Shown: positions 53,394-63,868, counted from the first letter of the stretch. The stretch is DNA of 64,000 nt from Devosia aquimaris (GCF_020169335.1 NZ_JAIEZN010000002.1:930001-994000), one strand, 5' to 3'. Program-made: numbers and translations. The notes: a model not told the origin generated them from the sequence alone.

Positions 53394-54374
53394 CTACATC
53401 GCGCCGAACAGGGCCTTCTGGGCAATCTTGAGTGCCCCGATGGCGTCGTGACGGCTCTGGGCTTCCTGCAGTGCATTGATGTCGAGCGCATCGAGACCCT
53501 TGGCGGCCGCCTTGAGGAAGTCGATGGCATGGGTGGCCGTTGCCACTGAATCCTCGCGGAAGGGGAACTGGTCGAGCTGCCAGACCCCATTCCAGTTGTT
53601 CTTCTTGAGCACATAGAAGAACTCGAACAGCTCGATCGGGTGCAGGCTCCCGGCCACCAGGTCATCATCCCAGGAACGGTAGTTATCGTTCACGTCCATG
53701 CCGAAAAGGCGGCCATGGTCGATGGCGAGCTGGGCGCTGTCGGCGGCCGATTCACCGCCCATGATGGCGTGGCCAAAGTCGAGCAGGATGCCCACATTCG
53801 GCAGGCCGATCTTTTCGATACCCAGAATGGTGCGGGCGACCGAGCCAAAGCTCATGCGCACGCGCGGTTCGCGCGGCTTGTATTCGATGACGAACTTGAG
53901 GTCGGGGTTTTCGCTGGCAAGCTGGCCGACGCCCTCGAGCGAGCGCTGCCACTGCGTCGAATAATCAACCTGGAAGGGATAGTCCCAGCCATCCTGGCCC
54001 GGCCAGAGTTTGACGTAGTCCGCCTTGTGGAACCGCACGACATCGCAGGCGGCAGTGATCAGTTCATGGGCCTTGCGGCGAATGCCGGCGTCCGGGTTGG
54101 TGAAGGCGCCCTTGACGAAGTCGCGGGTGTAGATCTCGGGCGTGATGCCGATCACCCCGAGCTTGTTGCGATCCAGCGCCGTCTTGATCTCGGCGTCGGA
54201 GAACTCGCCGCCAAAATAGGGCCAGTTGAGGTCAACCACCGAGAGATCCTTGACCTGGCCGGCCAGATCGATGGCCTCGATGATGGTGCGCGGCGTGCCG
54301 TAGCCATCGGTGGCATAGCGGTCCAGATAGGTTGCAAAATGCCAGATGCCGGCGCCGAAACGGGGTGTGGTCAT
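53394..54374 (-). CDS. TIM-barrel sugar isomerase, candidate D-apiose isomerase
   Basis: 326 residues of the xylose-isomerase-like TIM-barrel (AP endonuclease family 2) superfamily. Metal-binding acidic/His residues are in KFVIEYKPREPR, GILLDFGHAIMG and GMDVNDNYRSWDDD. It overlaps the kinase stop by 4 bp and is last in the operon transketolase A-transketolase B-kinase-isomerase. That gene set is the one described for D-apiose catabolism, where this enzyme makes apulose. Other pentose or branched-sugar isomerisations would look the same. GGAGG precedes the ATG. Confidence 0.7.
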   Translation of the reverse strand: MTTPRFGAGIWHFATYLDRYATDGYGTPRTIIEAIDLAGQVKDLSVVDLNWPYFGGEFSDAEIKTALDRNKLGVIGITPEIYTRDFVKGAFTNPDAGIRRKAHELITAACDVVRFHKADYVKLWPGQDGWDYPFQVDYSTQWQRSLEGVGQLASENPDLKFVIEYKPREPRVRMSFGSVARTILGIEKIGLPNVGILLDFGHAIMGGESAADSAQLAIDHGRLFGMDVNDNYRSWDDDLVAGSLHPIELFEFFYVLKKNNWNGVWQLDQFPFREDSVATATHAIDFLKAAAKGLDALDINALQEAQSRHDAIGALKIAQKALFGAM

Positions 54375-55861
54375 GGGGTTCCTCCGGGTATTTCTTGTTC
54401 TGTTGCCAGCGTCTGCACGACGGCGGACGTCCAGCGCTTGTGATGATCTCGAGCCTTGGCCGCGTCCACCTGCGGGGCATAGCAATCGGCCACTGGCACG
54501 CCAGGCATGGCGATGCCGAGCGACGAAAAGGCCAGCGCGGCAGCGCCGATGGCACTGACTTCCGGCACGGCAGCTGCTGCGACCGGGCGGCCCAGAATGT
54601 CGGATTGGAACTGCATGAGCATCCGGTTGCGCGAGGCCCCGCCATCGGCGCGCAGTTCGCCCAGCGGTGCGCCGATGTCAGCCTCCATGGCGGAATAGAC
54701 ATCCGCGACCTGGAAGGCGATGGCTTCTAGCGCCGCGCGCGCCAAATGCGCTGGCTTTGTACCCAGCGACAAGCCGGTGATGGTGCCACGGGCATCGGCC
54801 CGCCAATAGGGCGCACCCAGGCCCACCAGGGCCGGCACGAAAGCGACGCCATTGCTGTCGGCGACCGTTTCGGCAAGGGTCGAGAGGGCCCCCGCATCTG
54901 CAAGTCCCAGCAATTCGGCGGCAAAGGCGGCGGTCTGCCCCGAGACCGAGATATTGCCTTCGAGCGCGTGCTGCACCTTGCCCTGCTGGCTCCAGGCGAT
55001 GGTCGAGGAAATGCCGTGTGTCGATCTCACGCGCTCTGGTGTCAGTGCCATCAGCGACGTGCCGGTGCCATAGGTGGCCTTCACGGCGCCAGGGCTGCGG
55101 ACGCCATGGCCGAAAAGCGCTGCGTGGGAATCCCCGATCATGGCAAGGATGGGTGTTCCCGCGGGCAGGGCGCTGGTGCCCTCGCTCGTCACCCCGAACC
55201 GCGCATCCGAGGATTTGACCGCGCCCAGCATGCTTTCCGGCACGTCAAAGAGCGCACAAAGCTCAGCGTCCCACGTCAGTGTCGCGGTGTTGAACAGCTG
55301 GGTGCGCGAGGCATTGGAGTGGTCGCTGGCGTGGACCGTTCCGCCGGTCAGGTTCCAGAGCAGCCAACTGTCGACCGTGCCGACACGCAGATCGCCATTC
55401 TCGGCCCGCATGCGGGCGTTTGGCACGTTGTCGAGGAGCCAGGCGATCTTGGCGGCCGGAAACAGTGGATCGAGCGCAAGGCCTGTCCTGGCCTCGATCG
55501 TCTCCGCATGGCCGGCGGCGCGGAGCGCATCGCATTTGGGTGCCGAGCGGCGGCACTGCCAGATGACGACCGGGCCAATCGGTTCCCCGCTCTGGGCGTC
55601 CCAGACCAGGATCGACTCGCGCTGATTGGAGATGGCTATGCCCGCGATCTCGGCGGAGCCTGCCTTGGAAACGACGTCGGCGATGACCACCTTCACCCCA
55701 TCGATCAGCGCGGTCGCCGACTGCTCGGCCCAGCCGGGCTGGGGATAGGTGACGACATTGGGCACCGACGCGCGATGGTGCACCTGCCCCGATGCGTCCA
55801 CCAGGAGGGCCTTGGTATTGGTGGTGCCCTGGTCGATGGCGAGGATGAGCGCGCTGGTCAT
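54371..55861 (-). CDS. FGGY-family carbohydrate kinase, candidate apulose kinase
   Basis: 496 residues, glycerol/xylulokinase-like. The N-terminal phosphate motif is AIDQGTTNTKALL, the catalytic Asp region is GTVDSWLLWNLTGG, and the C-terminal nucleotide site is ADGGASRNRMLMQ. It phosphorylates a sugar or polyol, giving the phosphate the transketolase can cleave. The start overlaps the transketolase B stop by 4 bp (ATGA) and its end overlaps the isomerase. Apulose is the proposed substrate from gene context; xylulose or glycerol cannot be excluded by sequence inspection. Confidence 0.82.
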   Translation of the reverse strand: MTSALILAIDQGTTNTKALLVDASGQVHHRASVPNVVTYPQPGWAEQSATALIDGVKVVIADVVSKAGSAEIAGIAISNQRESILVWDAQSGEPIGPVVIWQCRRSAPKCDALRAAGHAETIEARTGLALDPLFPAAKIAWLLDNVPNARMRAENGDLRVGTVDSWLLWNLTGGTVHASDHSNASRTQLFNTATLTWDAELCALFDVPESMLGAVKSSDARFGVTSEGTSALPAGTPILAMIGDSHAALFGHGVRSPGAVKATYGTGTSLMALTPERVRSTHGISSTIAWSQQGKVQHALEGNISVSGQTAAFAAELLGLADAGALSTLAETVADSNGVAFVPALVGLGAPYWRADARGTITGLSLGTKPAHLARAALEAIAFQVADVYSAMEADIGAPLGELRADGGASRNRMLMQFQSDILGRPVAAAAVPEVSAIGAAALAFSSLGIAMPGVPVADCYAPQVDAAKARDHHKRWTSAVVQTLATEQEIPGGTP

Positions 55862-56817
55862 GTCTTGCGCGAAAGGGTCTGGCGCACAGCCTCGGCGATG
55901 CCTGTTGCGTTCAGCCCGAAGTGGTCGAACAGCCATTCGGCCGAACCGGTTGGCACAAAGCCGGGAAAGCCGAGGATGCGCATCGGCACCGGATTGGTCG
56001 AGATGACGATTTCGGCAATGGCGCCACCAAGACCGCCCCGAACCGAATGCTCCTCCACCGTGACGATTGCGCCCGTCTCGGTCGCCGCCGCAATCACGGC
56101 TTCATCGAGCGGGTTGACGGTCGCCATATTGACCACACGAACAGAAATGCCGTCTGCGGCAAGAGCCTCGGCGGCGGCAACCGCGCGATGGACCATTGTG
56201 CCATTGGCGATGATGGTGGCGTCGCTGCCGGCCACCAATGTCTCCGCCTTGCCGATCTCGAAGACGCTGCCTTCGGGCCGCTCAAGCGCCGGGACGGCCA
56301 TGCGGCTGACGCGGACGAACACCGGGCCGTCATAGGCTGCCGCCGCCTTGATCGCCTCCGCCGTTTGCCAGGGGTCGGCCGGCACGATCAGCTTGAGATT
56401 GTTGAACAGGCGCAGCCAGGCGAGATCTTCAATGGAGTGATGGGTAGGGCCCAGTTCGCCATAGGCAACACCAGACGACTGGCCGATCAGCTTCACGTTG
56501 ACGTTGGAATAGGCAATGTCAGCCTTGACCTGTTCCAGGGCGCGCCCCGTGATGAAGCAGGATGCGGCTGAGACGAACGGCACCTTGCCCCCATTGGCAA
56601 GCCCGGCGCCGACGGCGACCAGGGTCTGTTCGGCAATGCCGACATTGACCATCCGGTCCGGGAACTTGGTACGGAAGCCGCCGAGTTTGGACGAGCCGAC
56701 GCTGTCGCTCACCACGGTGACAATGCGCGGATCGGCTTCCGCCAGCGCCTCAATCGTGGCGGCAAAACTGTCGCGGCAGTCAAACAGGCCTTCCGGCTTG
56801 GGGGCGGCAGCACTCAT
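55858..56817 (-). CDS. Transketolase C-terminal subunit, candidate apulose-4-phosphate transketolase B
   Basis: 319 residues equal to the pyrimidine-binding and C-terminal domains of transketolase. The catalytic Glu is in NVGIAEQTLVAVGAG and the aromatic/phosphate region around AYGELGPTHHSIEDLAWL. It must pair with the N-terminal subunit encoded just upstream to form the ThDP active site. The ATG at 56817 overlaps the stop of that gene (TGATG). Two-subunit transketolases are used in several sugar pathways; the isomerase and kinase neighbours point to apulose 4-phosphate. Confidence 0.85.
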   Translation of the reverse strand: MSAAAPKPEGLFDCRDSFAATIEALAEADPRIVTVVSDSVGSSKLGGFRTKFPDRMVNVGIAEQTLVAVGAGLANGGKVPFVSAASCFITGRALEQVKADIAYSNVNVKLIGQSSGVAYGELGPTHHSIEDLAWLRLFNNLKLIVPADPWQTAEAIKAAAAYDGPVFVRVSRMAVPALERPEGSVFEIGKAETLVAGSDATIIANGTMVHRAVAAAEALAADGISVRVVNMATVNPLDEAVIAAATETGAIVTVEEHSVRGGLGGAIAEIVISTNPVPMRILGFPGFVPTGSAEWLFDHFGLNATGIAEAVRQTLSRKT

Positions 56818-57656
56818 CACACCAGCTCCCGCATGGCTTGTTCATATTGTTCGGCATTGGGCACGCCATGGTGCCAGGCCACATTGTCGTGCATGAAGCT
56901 GACGCCCTTGCCCTTGAACGTATTGGCGATCACGCAAAGCGGCTTGCCGCGCCCCTTGGGCGAGGCCGAGAGCACATTGAGCAATTGCTGGTGGTCATGG
57001 CCATCGACCACCTCAACGTGCCAGCCAAAGGCGCGCCACTTCTCGTCCAGTGGATCGAGCGAGGCCGTTTCCTCGGTGCGGGCGCCCTGCTGCAGGCGGT
57101 TGCGATCCACGATCAGTGTCAGGTTCTCCAATCCGCGATGGGCCGCTGTCAGGGCTGCCTCCCAATTGCTGCCCTCCTGCAATTCGCCGTCGCCGGTGAG
57201 AACAAATGTCCGGAAATCGGCCTTGTCCATCTGTCCGGCAATGGCGATGCCCACGGCCACCGGCAGGCCATGGCCGAGCGGCCCCGTGTTGGTCTCGACA
57301 CCCGGCAGATAATTGCGGTTGGGATGGCCGTTCAGCATGGACATCGGCTGCATGTAGCTCGCCAGGTCCGCTTCGGGGAAAAAACCGGCCCGTGCCAGCA
57401 CGGAATAGAATGCGCCTGTGCAATGGCCCTTGCTCATCACGAAGCGATCGCGATTGGGGTCGCGCGGCTGGCTGGGGTTATGCCGCAGTACGCCGAAATA
57501 CAGTGTCGCCAGCACGTCGGTGGCGCTGAAATCGCCGCCCGGATGCCCGAGCTGGGCTTCATAGACCATTTGGAAGCTGCGACGGCGGATCCAGAGCGCC
57601 TGTGCGGCAATCTCCCCGACCAGATCAGTGTTGAGCGGTGCTGCGGGCGAGGGCAA
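56817..57656 (-). CDS. Transketolase N-terminal subunit, candidate apulose-4-phosphate transketolase A
   Basis: 279 residues equal to the ThDP-binding domain. Key parts are GHPGGDFSATDVLATLYF, SKGHCTGAFYSVLA, the ThDP/Mg motif GDGELQEGSNWEAA and GKGVSFMHDN. The start is best placed at TTG 57656, 7 nt after CTGGAG, giving the usual length; no suitable in-frame ATG exists, and the frame further upstream reads through the divergent promoter region. First gene of the four-gene sugar operon, divergent from the DeoR regulator. Confidence 0.85.
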   Translation of the reverse strand: MPSPAAPLNTDLVGEIAAQALWIRRRSFQMVYEAQLGHPGGDFSATDVLATLYFGVLRHNPSQPRDPNRDRFVMSKGHCTGAFYSVLARAGFFPEADLASYMQPMSMLNGHPNRNYLPGVETNTGPLGHGLPVAVGIAIAGQMDKADFRTFVLTGDGELQEGSNWEAALTAAHRGLENLTLIVDRNRLQQGARTEETASLDPLDEKWRAFGWHVEVVDGHDHQQLLNVLSASPKGRGKPLCVIANTFKGKGVSFMHDNVAWHHGVPNAEQYEQAMRELV

Positions 57657-57812
57657 GGCATGTCTCCAGAGTCTTCGGCTTGGCGGCAAAGCCTGCGTGG
57701 CATGGTGCGGCCTGCGCATGGGCAGACGTCGTCTCGTTTCGACCGACTGCAGCCCCTCCCGATGCCGGCTTGCGCCGCTCTTCGTTTTTTGAATAGCTAC
57801 AGCGGCGATTGC

Positions 57813-57837
57813 TTTCGCGCAATAAGGAAAATTTTCG
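57813..57837. promoter_or_regulatory. Possible DeoR-type repeats TTTCG in the divergent promoter
   Basis: TTTCG occurs at 57813-57817 and 57833-57837, 20 bp apart, between the transketolase and DeoR genes. Similar TTTCG/CGAAA pairs recur at 58798-58817 and 58879-58897 before the next ABC operon. DeoR-family repressors often bind such direct repeats, but a pentamer is weak evidence. Confidence 0.25.
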
Positions 57838-57935
57838 AATTCTGCGCTTTCCTTTTCAATTGTTGAGTTTTGCGTCAGAATCAAACTCGTGGAAAAGGCG
57901 CGTCGACGGATTTTGGCGAGCGCAGCGGCGCTAAG

Positions 57936-58793
57936 ATGGATCGCAGGCAGTTGGGGACGATAGTGGTGCAAAAACCAAGAGTTGGGCGCAAGGGCGTGGC
58001 AGCGGCGACCGGCTCCGGGCAGCCTCAATTGCTGGCCGAGCCGCGCCGGATGCGCATTCTGGAATGGCTGCAGGAGGAAGGCAGTGCGCGTGTGCGCGAC
58101 CTGTCAGCCGCCTTTGCGGTCTCCGAGGCGACGATACGGCAGGATCTCGAGCGGCTCGAGACTGAGGGCTATATCACTCGCGAACACGGCGGTGCCTACC
58201 TCAAGTCCATTCCCCAGCAGGTGCAGTCCATGTCGCTGCAGCACGTGCAGAACATGGACAAGAAGCGGGCCATTGGCATGGCTGCGGCTGCGTTGGTTTC
58301 AGACCACGACACGCTCATCATCGACTCGGGCACAACTACAACGCAGTTTGCCGAAAATCTTGCTGTGCGGCAGGACCTTAACATCATCACCAATGCGCTC
58401 AACATTGCGCTGATCCTGGGAGCAATCCCGACCAATACGGTGCATATGCCGGCCGGCCAGTTCAAGGCGCCGACGCTGTCGTTGAGTGGAGAGAAGTCCG
58501 TCGAATTCTTCGTTGGCATCTATGCGCAGAAGCTGTTTCTGGCCACCGCCGGCGTGTCGTTTGATGTGGGTCTGACCTATCCGGCGATCGGCGACATCTA
58601 TGTCAAGCGCGCCATGGTCAAGGCGGCCTCCCATGTCTATTTGCTGGCCGACTCCACCAAGATCGGCCGGGTATCTTTCTCGGCCCTGGGCGGCGTCGAG
58701 CTCGTGCACACGCTGATCACGGACGATGGCATTTCCGATGCTGACCGTGCCGAGTTCGAGCGGCGCGGTGTGGATGTCATCATCGCTGGCTAG
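57936..58793 (+). CDS. DeoR-family sugar-operon regulator
   Basis: About 285 residues. The DeoR helix-turn-helix is ARVRDLSAAFAVSEATIRQD, followed by LERLETEGYITREHGGA; the C-terminal sugar-phosphate sensor domain includes DTLIIDSGTTTTQFAENL and LLADSTKIGR. The start is uncertain: ATG 57936 is used, while a TTG at 57870 or GTGs at 57963/57966 (after GGGGACGA) are possible. It is divergent from the sugar-catabolism operon and upstream of the Dpp-type transporter, so it may control both in response to a phosphorylated sugar. Confidence 0.88.
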   Translation: MDRRQLGTIVVQKPRVGRKGVAAATGSGQPQLLAEPRRMRILEWLQEEGSARVRDLSAAFAVSEATIRQDLERLETEGYITREHGGAYLKSIPQQVQSMSLQHVQNMDKKRAIGMAAAALVSDHDTLIIDSGTTTTQFAENLAVRQDLNIITNALNIALILGAIPTNTVHMPAGQFKAPTLSLSGEKSVEFFVGIYAQKLFLATAGVSFDVGLTYPAIGDIYVKRAMVKAASHVYLLADSTKIGRVSFSALGGVELVHTLITDDGISDADRAEFERRGVDVIIAG

Positions 58794-58831
58794 TCGCTTT
58801 CGTTTGGCGCGATTTCGCCGAAGATCGGCCA

Positions 58832-58860
58832 TTGACATCTGCGGATATCGATCATATCCG
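58832..58860 (+). promoter_or_regulatory. Promoter with embedded operator before the Dpp-type ABC operon
   Basis: TTGACA (58832-58837), a 17-bp spacer and TATCCG (58855-58860). The spacer and -10 are covered by the inverted repeat CGGATAT-N5-ATATCCG (58842-58860), perfect 7-bp arms. This arrangement is typical of repression. The leader to the ATG at 59066 is about 200 nt. Confidence 0.65.
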
Positions 58861-59065
58861 TTAGAAATCGCAGGTAATCGAAAACAATATCGCGAAACCT
58901 GCGACCGCGTCGGGAACGCGCGGGAGGATACAGACAGAGATTTCGATCTTGCCGCGCCTGGAGAAACAACCAGGGCCGCGAACGAGGCCGGCTGTCTGCC
59001 AACTCCGATCAGCTCCGGGGGTTCAGTGGCCGGCCAAAGGGCAGCGGCCTAACAAGGAGGAAACT

Positions 59066-60976
59066 ATGGCACGGCTTGGCCGTTCTTTGATGGCGTCCCT
59101 GCTTCTGGGAAGCCTGATGACCACCAGCGCCTTCGCGCAAGGGGCGATGACCGATGTCGGTACGCCGCGTGCCGAAACGCTGATCGTGCAGACGTTCGAT
59201 GGCCGCGCGGCCAATCCGTCGGCGCAGAATCCGCTCAATTCCTACGCCATCTGGCGTGGCTTCCGCGAGCTGGGCTGGGGCTATCTGTGGGAGATGGACA
59301 CCGCCACAGGCAAGTCCTACCCGGAAATGGCCGATGGCATGCCCGAGGTTCTCAATCCCGAGCACACCCAGTTCCGCATCAAGATCCGTCCGGGCATCAC
59401 CTGGAGTGATGGCGTCGAGTTCACCACCGATGACATCATTTTCTCGCTCGATACCGCCTTCAAATACCGCGAAAAGCTGACCAACGTGGCCAGCGTCACC
59501 GTCTATCTCAAGAGCTACAAGAAGATCGACGACTACACCTTCGAGGTCGAGACGGTAAATCCATCCTATGACCTGACGACCCGTCTGGGCGTCTACACCT
59601 GGGGAACGCCGTTCAACTGGGTGCCCAAGCATGTTTTCGAGCCGCTCGGCGACGACGTCGTCAGCTTCCAGAACGCGCCGCCGGTGACGCTGGGGCCCTA
59701 CAAGGTCAAGGAATTTGACCCCAATGGCTTCTGGCAGCTCTGGGAACTGCGCGACGACTGGCAGAAATCCAGCTGGGGCAATCTGGGCACGCCCAAGCCC
59801 AAGTTCATTCTCTACAAGGACTTCGGCGCCGAAGAGACCCGTGCCCTGGCCTTTGTGCAGAACCAGTATGACGTCGACACCTTCATGAGCCCGGACAGCA
59901 TCGACGCTGCCAAGGCCCGCAATCCCAAGGTCGAGACCTTCTCGTCCACCTTCCCCTATCACGACATGAATGACGCCTGCTCCTATGGCGTCTACATCAA
60001 CCAGCAGCGCGCGCCTTATGACATGCCCGAAGTGCGTTGGGCTCTGGCGCTTTCGCTCAACCTCTCTCAGGTGGGCATCAGCGCCATGTCCGGCCAGTTC
60101 AAGGCCGCCGCCCTGCCACTGCCCGACACACCGATCACCGGCCCCATCTTCTACCAGGCCAATCTGCAGGCCCTGCAGGACCTCACGATCGGCGACGGCT
60201 ACAAGCCTTTCGACGCCGATTTCAGCACCACGCTGGCTGAAACCCTCAAGGAGCAGGGTATTGATCCGGCCCTGTTGCCGACGGGCGATGCCGTCAATGC
60301 TGGCTTTGGCATGGGGTGGTGGAAGCACGATCCGGCAGAAGCTGAAAAGCTGCTGGCTTCGGTGGGGATCAACAAGGGCGCAGACGGTTTCTACGCCCTG
60401 CCGGACGGGTCGCCCTGGGTGATCGAGTTCGTCATCCCCGGCGACTGGAACAAGGTTCTCCAGCGTCTCGGCTTCTCCATTGCCGACAGCTGGCGTCAGG
60501 CGGGCTTCAACGTCAATGCGCGCCAGGTGGACAACGGTGAATACACCACCGTTCAGAACACCAATGCGCGCAACGAGTTGCAGATCAACTGGTCCAACAC
60601 CTGCGTCTACAACTCCAACTGGCTGGGCAATTGGAACCAGTTCCGCGAGAGCAATATCTTGCCGGCTGACTCCACCAATCCGCTGAGCGGCAACTACGCC
60701 CGCATCACCGATCCGGAAGTGCTCGATCTGGTGGCCGAAGGCGCAGCCCTGCCGCTCGATGATCCCAAGTTCGTCGAGAACGGACAGAAGATCGCCATGC
60801 AGATCGCCAGCGAGATGCAGATCATCAACCTGATGAACATCCCGACCACGATCCCGACCAACAGCACCTATTGGACCAACTTCCCCAAGCAGGACAACTT
60901 CTACGCGGCGCCCTACACTTGGTGGAGCTCGTTCAAGAAGACTGTGGTCACAATCGAACCGACCGGCCAGCAGTAA
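59066..60976 (+). CDS. ABC transporter substrate-binding protein, peptide/oligosaccharide type (family 5)
   Basis: 636 residues with a signal peptide ending SAFAQ. The family-5 core is visible: FRIKIRPGITWSDGVEFTTD, then the repeated strand-helix units of the peptide-binding fold. Homologues bind oligopeptides, but many alphaproteobacterial members bind plant oligosaccharides. AAGGAGG precedes the ATG at 59066. First gene of the DppBCDF-like operon; the neighbouring sugar operon makes a sugar ligand at least as likely as a peptide. Confidence 0.9.
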   Translation: MARLGRSLMASLLLGSLMTTSAFAQGAMTDVGTPRAETLIVQTFDGRAANPSAQNPLNSYAIWRGFRELGWGYLWEMDTATGKSYPEMADGMPEVLNPEHTQFRIKIRPGITWSDGVEFTTDDIIFSLDTAFKYREKLTNVASVTVYLKSYKKIDDYTFEVETVNPSYDLTTRLGVYTWGTPFNWVPKHVFEPLGDDVVSFQNAPPVTLGPYKVKEFDPNGFWQLWELRDDWQKSSWGNLGTPKPKFILYKDFGAEETRALAFVQNQYDVDTFMSPDSIDAAKARNPKVETFSSTFPYHDMNDACSYGVYINQQRAPYDMPEVRWALALSLNLSQVGISAMSGQFKAAALPLPDTPITGPIFYQANLQALQDLTIGDGYKPFDADFSTTLAETLKEQGIDPALLPTGDAVNAGFGMGWWKHDPAEAEKLLASVGINKGADGFYALPDGSPWVIEFVIPGDWNKVLQRLGFSIADSWRQAGFNVNARQVDNGEYTTVQNTNARNELQINWSNTCVYNSNWLGNWNQFRESNILPADSTNPLSGNYARITDPEVLDLVAEGAALPLDDPKFVENGQKIAMQIASEMQIINLMNIPTTIPTNSTYWTNFPKQDNFYAAPYTWWSSFKKTVVTIEPTGQQ

Positions 60977-60990
60977 GCTGACTGGTTCCG

Positions 60991-61021
60991 GGCAGGGCGG
61001 CGTGTCCTCCGCCGCCCTGCC
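60991..61021 (+). other. Intercistronic hairpin after the family-5 binding-protein gene
   Basis: Perfect 11-bp stem GGCAGGGCGGC / GCCGCCCTGCC with a 9-nt loop, 14 bp after the stop. It is expected to protect the binding-protein transcript from 3' decay. Confidence 0.6.
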
Positions 61022-61050
61022 GTTCTCTATATTGTCCAAAGGATCTGTCC

Positions 61051-62052
61051 ATGGGTGTGCTGCGCTACGTCGCCAAGCGCCTCGGCCTTTATCTGGCCGT
61101 GCTGTTCATCGGCCTGACCATCACCTTCATGCTGCCCCGGCTGATGCCGACCAATCCTGTGGACGGCTATATCGGCCAGCTGCAAAGCCGGGCCAACGGC
61201 ACCTTGACGTCGGAAGCCATTGCCGAGATGCGCACCAATCTCGAGCAGCTCTACGGGCTCAATGGCAATATCTTCAGCCAATACGCTTCCTACATGAAGC
61301 GCGTGCTGATCGATTTCGATTTCGGTCCGTCCTTCACCTACTATCCGCAGCCCGTTTCGGCGATGATCTTGAACGCACTGCCCTGGACATTGGGGCTGCT
61401 GCTGACAGCGACATTCATCGCCTGGGTGCTCGGCAACATGGTGGGTCTGGTCGCCGGCTATTTCCACAAGCAGCGCGCGGCCTCGATTCTGGAGTTCCTC
61501 GGAATCCTGCTCTATCCAATTCCCTACTACATCCTGGCCGTCACGGTGCTCTTGCTGCTGGCCTATGTCTTCCCGATCTTCCCGCTCTCGCCCACTTTCC
61601 CGGTGGGGCAGCTGACGCCTGAAAAGATCGGCATGATCCTCTACAATTCGCTCCTGCCCGGTATCACGCTGGTGCTGGCTGGCTTTGGCTGGAACATTCT
61701 CTCCATGAAGGCGCTGGCCGTCGCGACCACGGAAGAGCCCTATGTGGTCTATGCGCGGCTTAAGGGGGCGTCCAACTGGACGCGCATGATGAGCTATGTG
61801 TTCCGCAACGCGCTCCTGCCGCAGGTGACGGCCCTGGCCCTCTCGCTGGGCATGGTCTTCAACGGCGCCCTGCTCACCGAGATGATCTTCTCCTATCCCG
61901 GCATCGGGCTGATCATGCGAACCGCCGCAACCGGTGGCGACTACAACGTCCTCTACGGCGCCATCACCCTCTCGATCATCGCCGTGGCAACTGCGGGCCT
62001 GGTGATCGACCTCATTTATCCTCTTCTTGACCCGCGGATCCGTCACAAATGA
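61051..62052 (+). CDS. ABC transporter permease (DppB-like)
   Basis: 333 residues, six predicted membrane spans, first after the start LGLYLAVLFIGLTITFMLPR. The N-terminal motif RLMPTNPVDGY and the permease core ARLKGASNWTRMMSYVFRNALLP (EAA loop) match the DppB/OppB group. A large periplasmic loop lies between spans 1 and 2. Overlaps the next permease by 4 bp. Confidence 0.92.
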   Translation: MGVLRYVAKRLGLYLAVLFIGLTITFMLPRLMPTNPVDGYIGQLQSRANGTLTSEAIAEMRTNLEQLYGLNGNIFSQYASYMKRVLIDFDFGPSFTYYPQPVSAMILNALPWTLGLLLTATFIAWVLGNMVGLVAGYFHKQRAASILEFLGILLYPIPYYILAVTVLLLLAYVFPIFPLSPTFPVGQLTPEKIGMILYNSLLPGITLVLAGFGWNILSMKALAVATTEEPYVVYARLKGASNWTRMMSYVFRNALLPQVTALALSLGMVFNGALLTEMIFSYPGIGLIMRTAATGGDYNVLYGAITLSIIAVATAGLVIDLIYPLLDPRIRHK

Positions 62053-62956
62053 GCCTGAGCAAGGATATCGATCCCATCGTGCTGGCCGAGCCGGTGGCGC
62101 CGGTAAACGCCCCCCGCGGCAGGGGCAGCCTGATGTGGCTGCTCAATCCGCGCCTCAGCATCGGCCTGGTTATTCTGGCGGTCATGGGCCTGGGCAGCAT
62201 GATCCTGCCGTTCTTCGCGCCGGTCGATCCGTCCGTGCAGGCCAGCTACATGCGCAATCTCAAGATGTCCGGCGCCCATTGGCTGGGCACCAATTCTCTG
62301 GGCCAGGACATCTTCTGGTTCCTGGTGTTCGCGGTGCGCAATTCATTGGCGCTGGGCGTGCTGGTGGCCGTGGGTGTCACGCTGATCGCCACAATCGTCG
62401 GCCTGAGCGCAGGCTATATCGGCGGGCGCTTTGAGCGCTTCGTAATGCTGATCGTGGATACGTTCATTACCATTCCGCTCCTGCCCATTCTGATCATTCT
62501 GGGCGCCCTGATCCGCGGCAACACCTCGTTTCTCACCGTTGGCGTCATCATCATCATCTTTGGCTGGGCCTGGGACGCGCGCACCGTTCGGTCCATGGCG
62601 CTGTCGCTGCGGGAGCGCGAATTCATCAACATGGCGCGCTTCTCGGGCGCCAATACGCTGCAGATCATCGCCCGGGAGATCTTTCCCTATGTCTCGGCCT
62701 ATATGCTGGTTGGCTTCATCAATGTGGTGCTGTTTGCCATCAATACCGAGGCGACGCTGGCGGTGATCGGCCTCTCCAAGGTCGAGGTGCCAACCCTGGG
62801 GTCGATCATCTTCTGGGCCCTGAACTACAACGCCCTGTTCACAGGACAATTCGTCTGGCTGATCGCGCCGATCATCGCCACGGTGACCCTGTTCCTGGGG
62901 CTGTTTTTGACCTCGACAGGCTTCAACCAGGCCTTCGCCAGCAAGCGGGGTGTCTC

Positions 62957-62960
<4 letters not shown>
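62049..62960 (+). CDS. ABC transporter permease (DppC-like)
   Basis: 303 residues, six membrane spans, with the typical N-terminal segment before TM1 and the motif HWLGTNSLGQDIFWFLVFAVR of the DppC/OppC group. The EAA-type loop is MALSLREREFINMARFSGAN. It overlaps both neighbours by 4 bp (ATGA junctions), so the operon is translated as one coupled unit. Confidence 0.92.
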
Positions 62961-63864
<904 letters not shown>

Positions 63865-63868
<4 letters not shown>

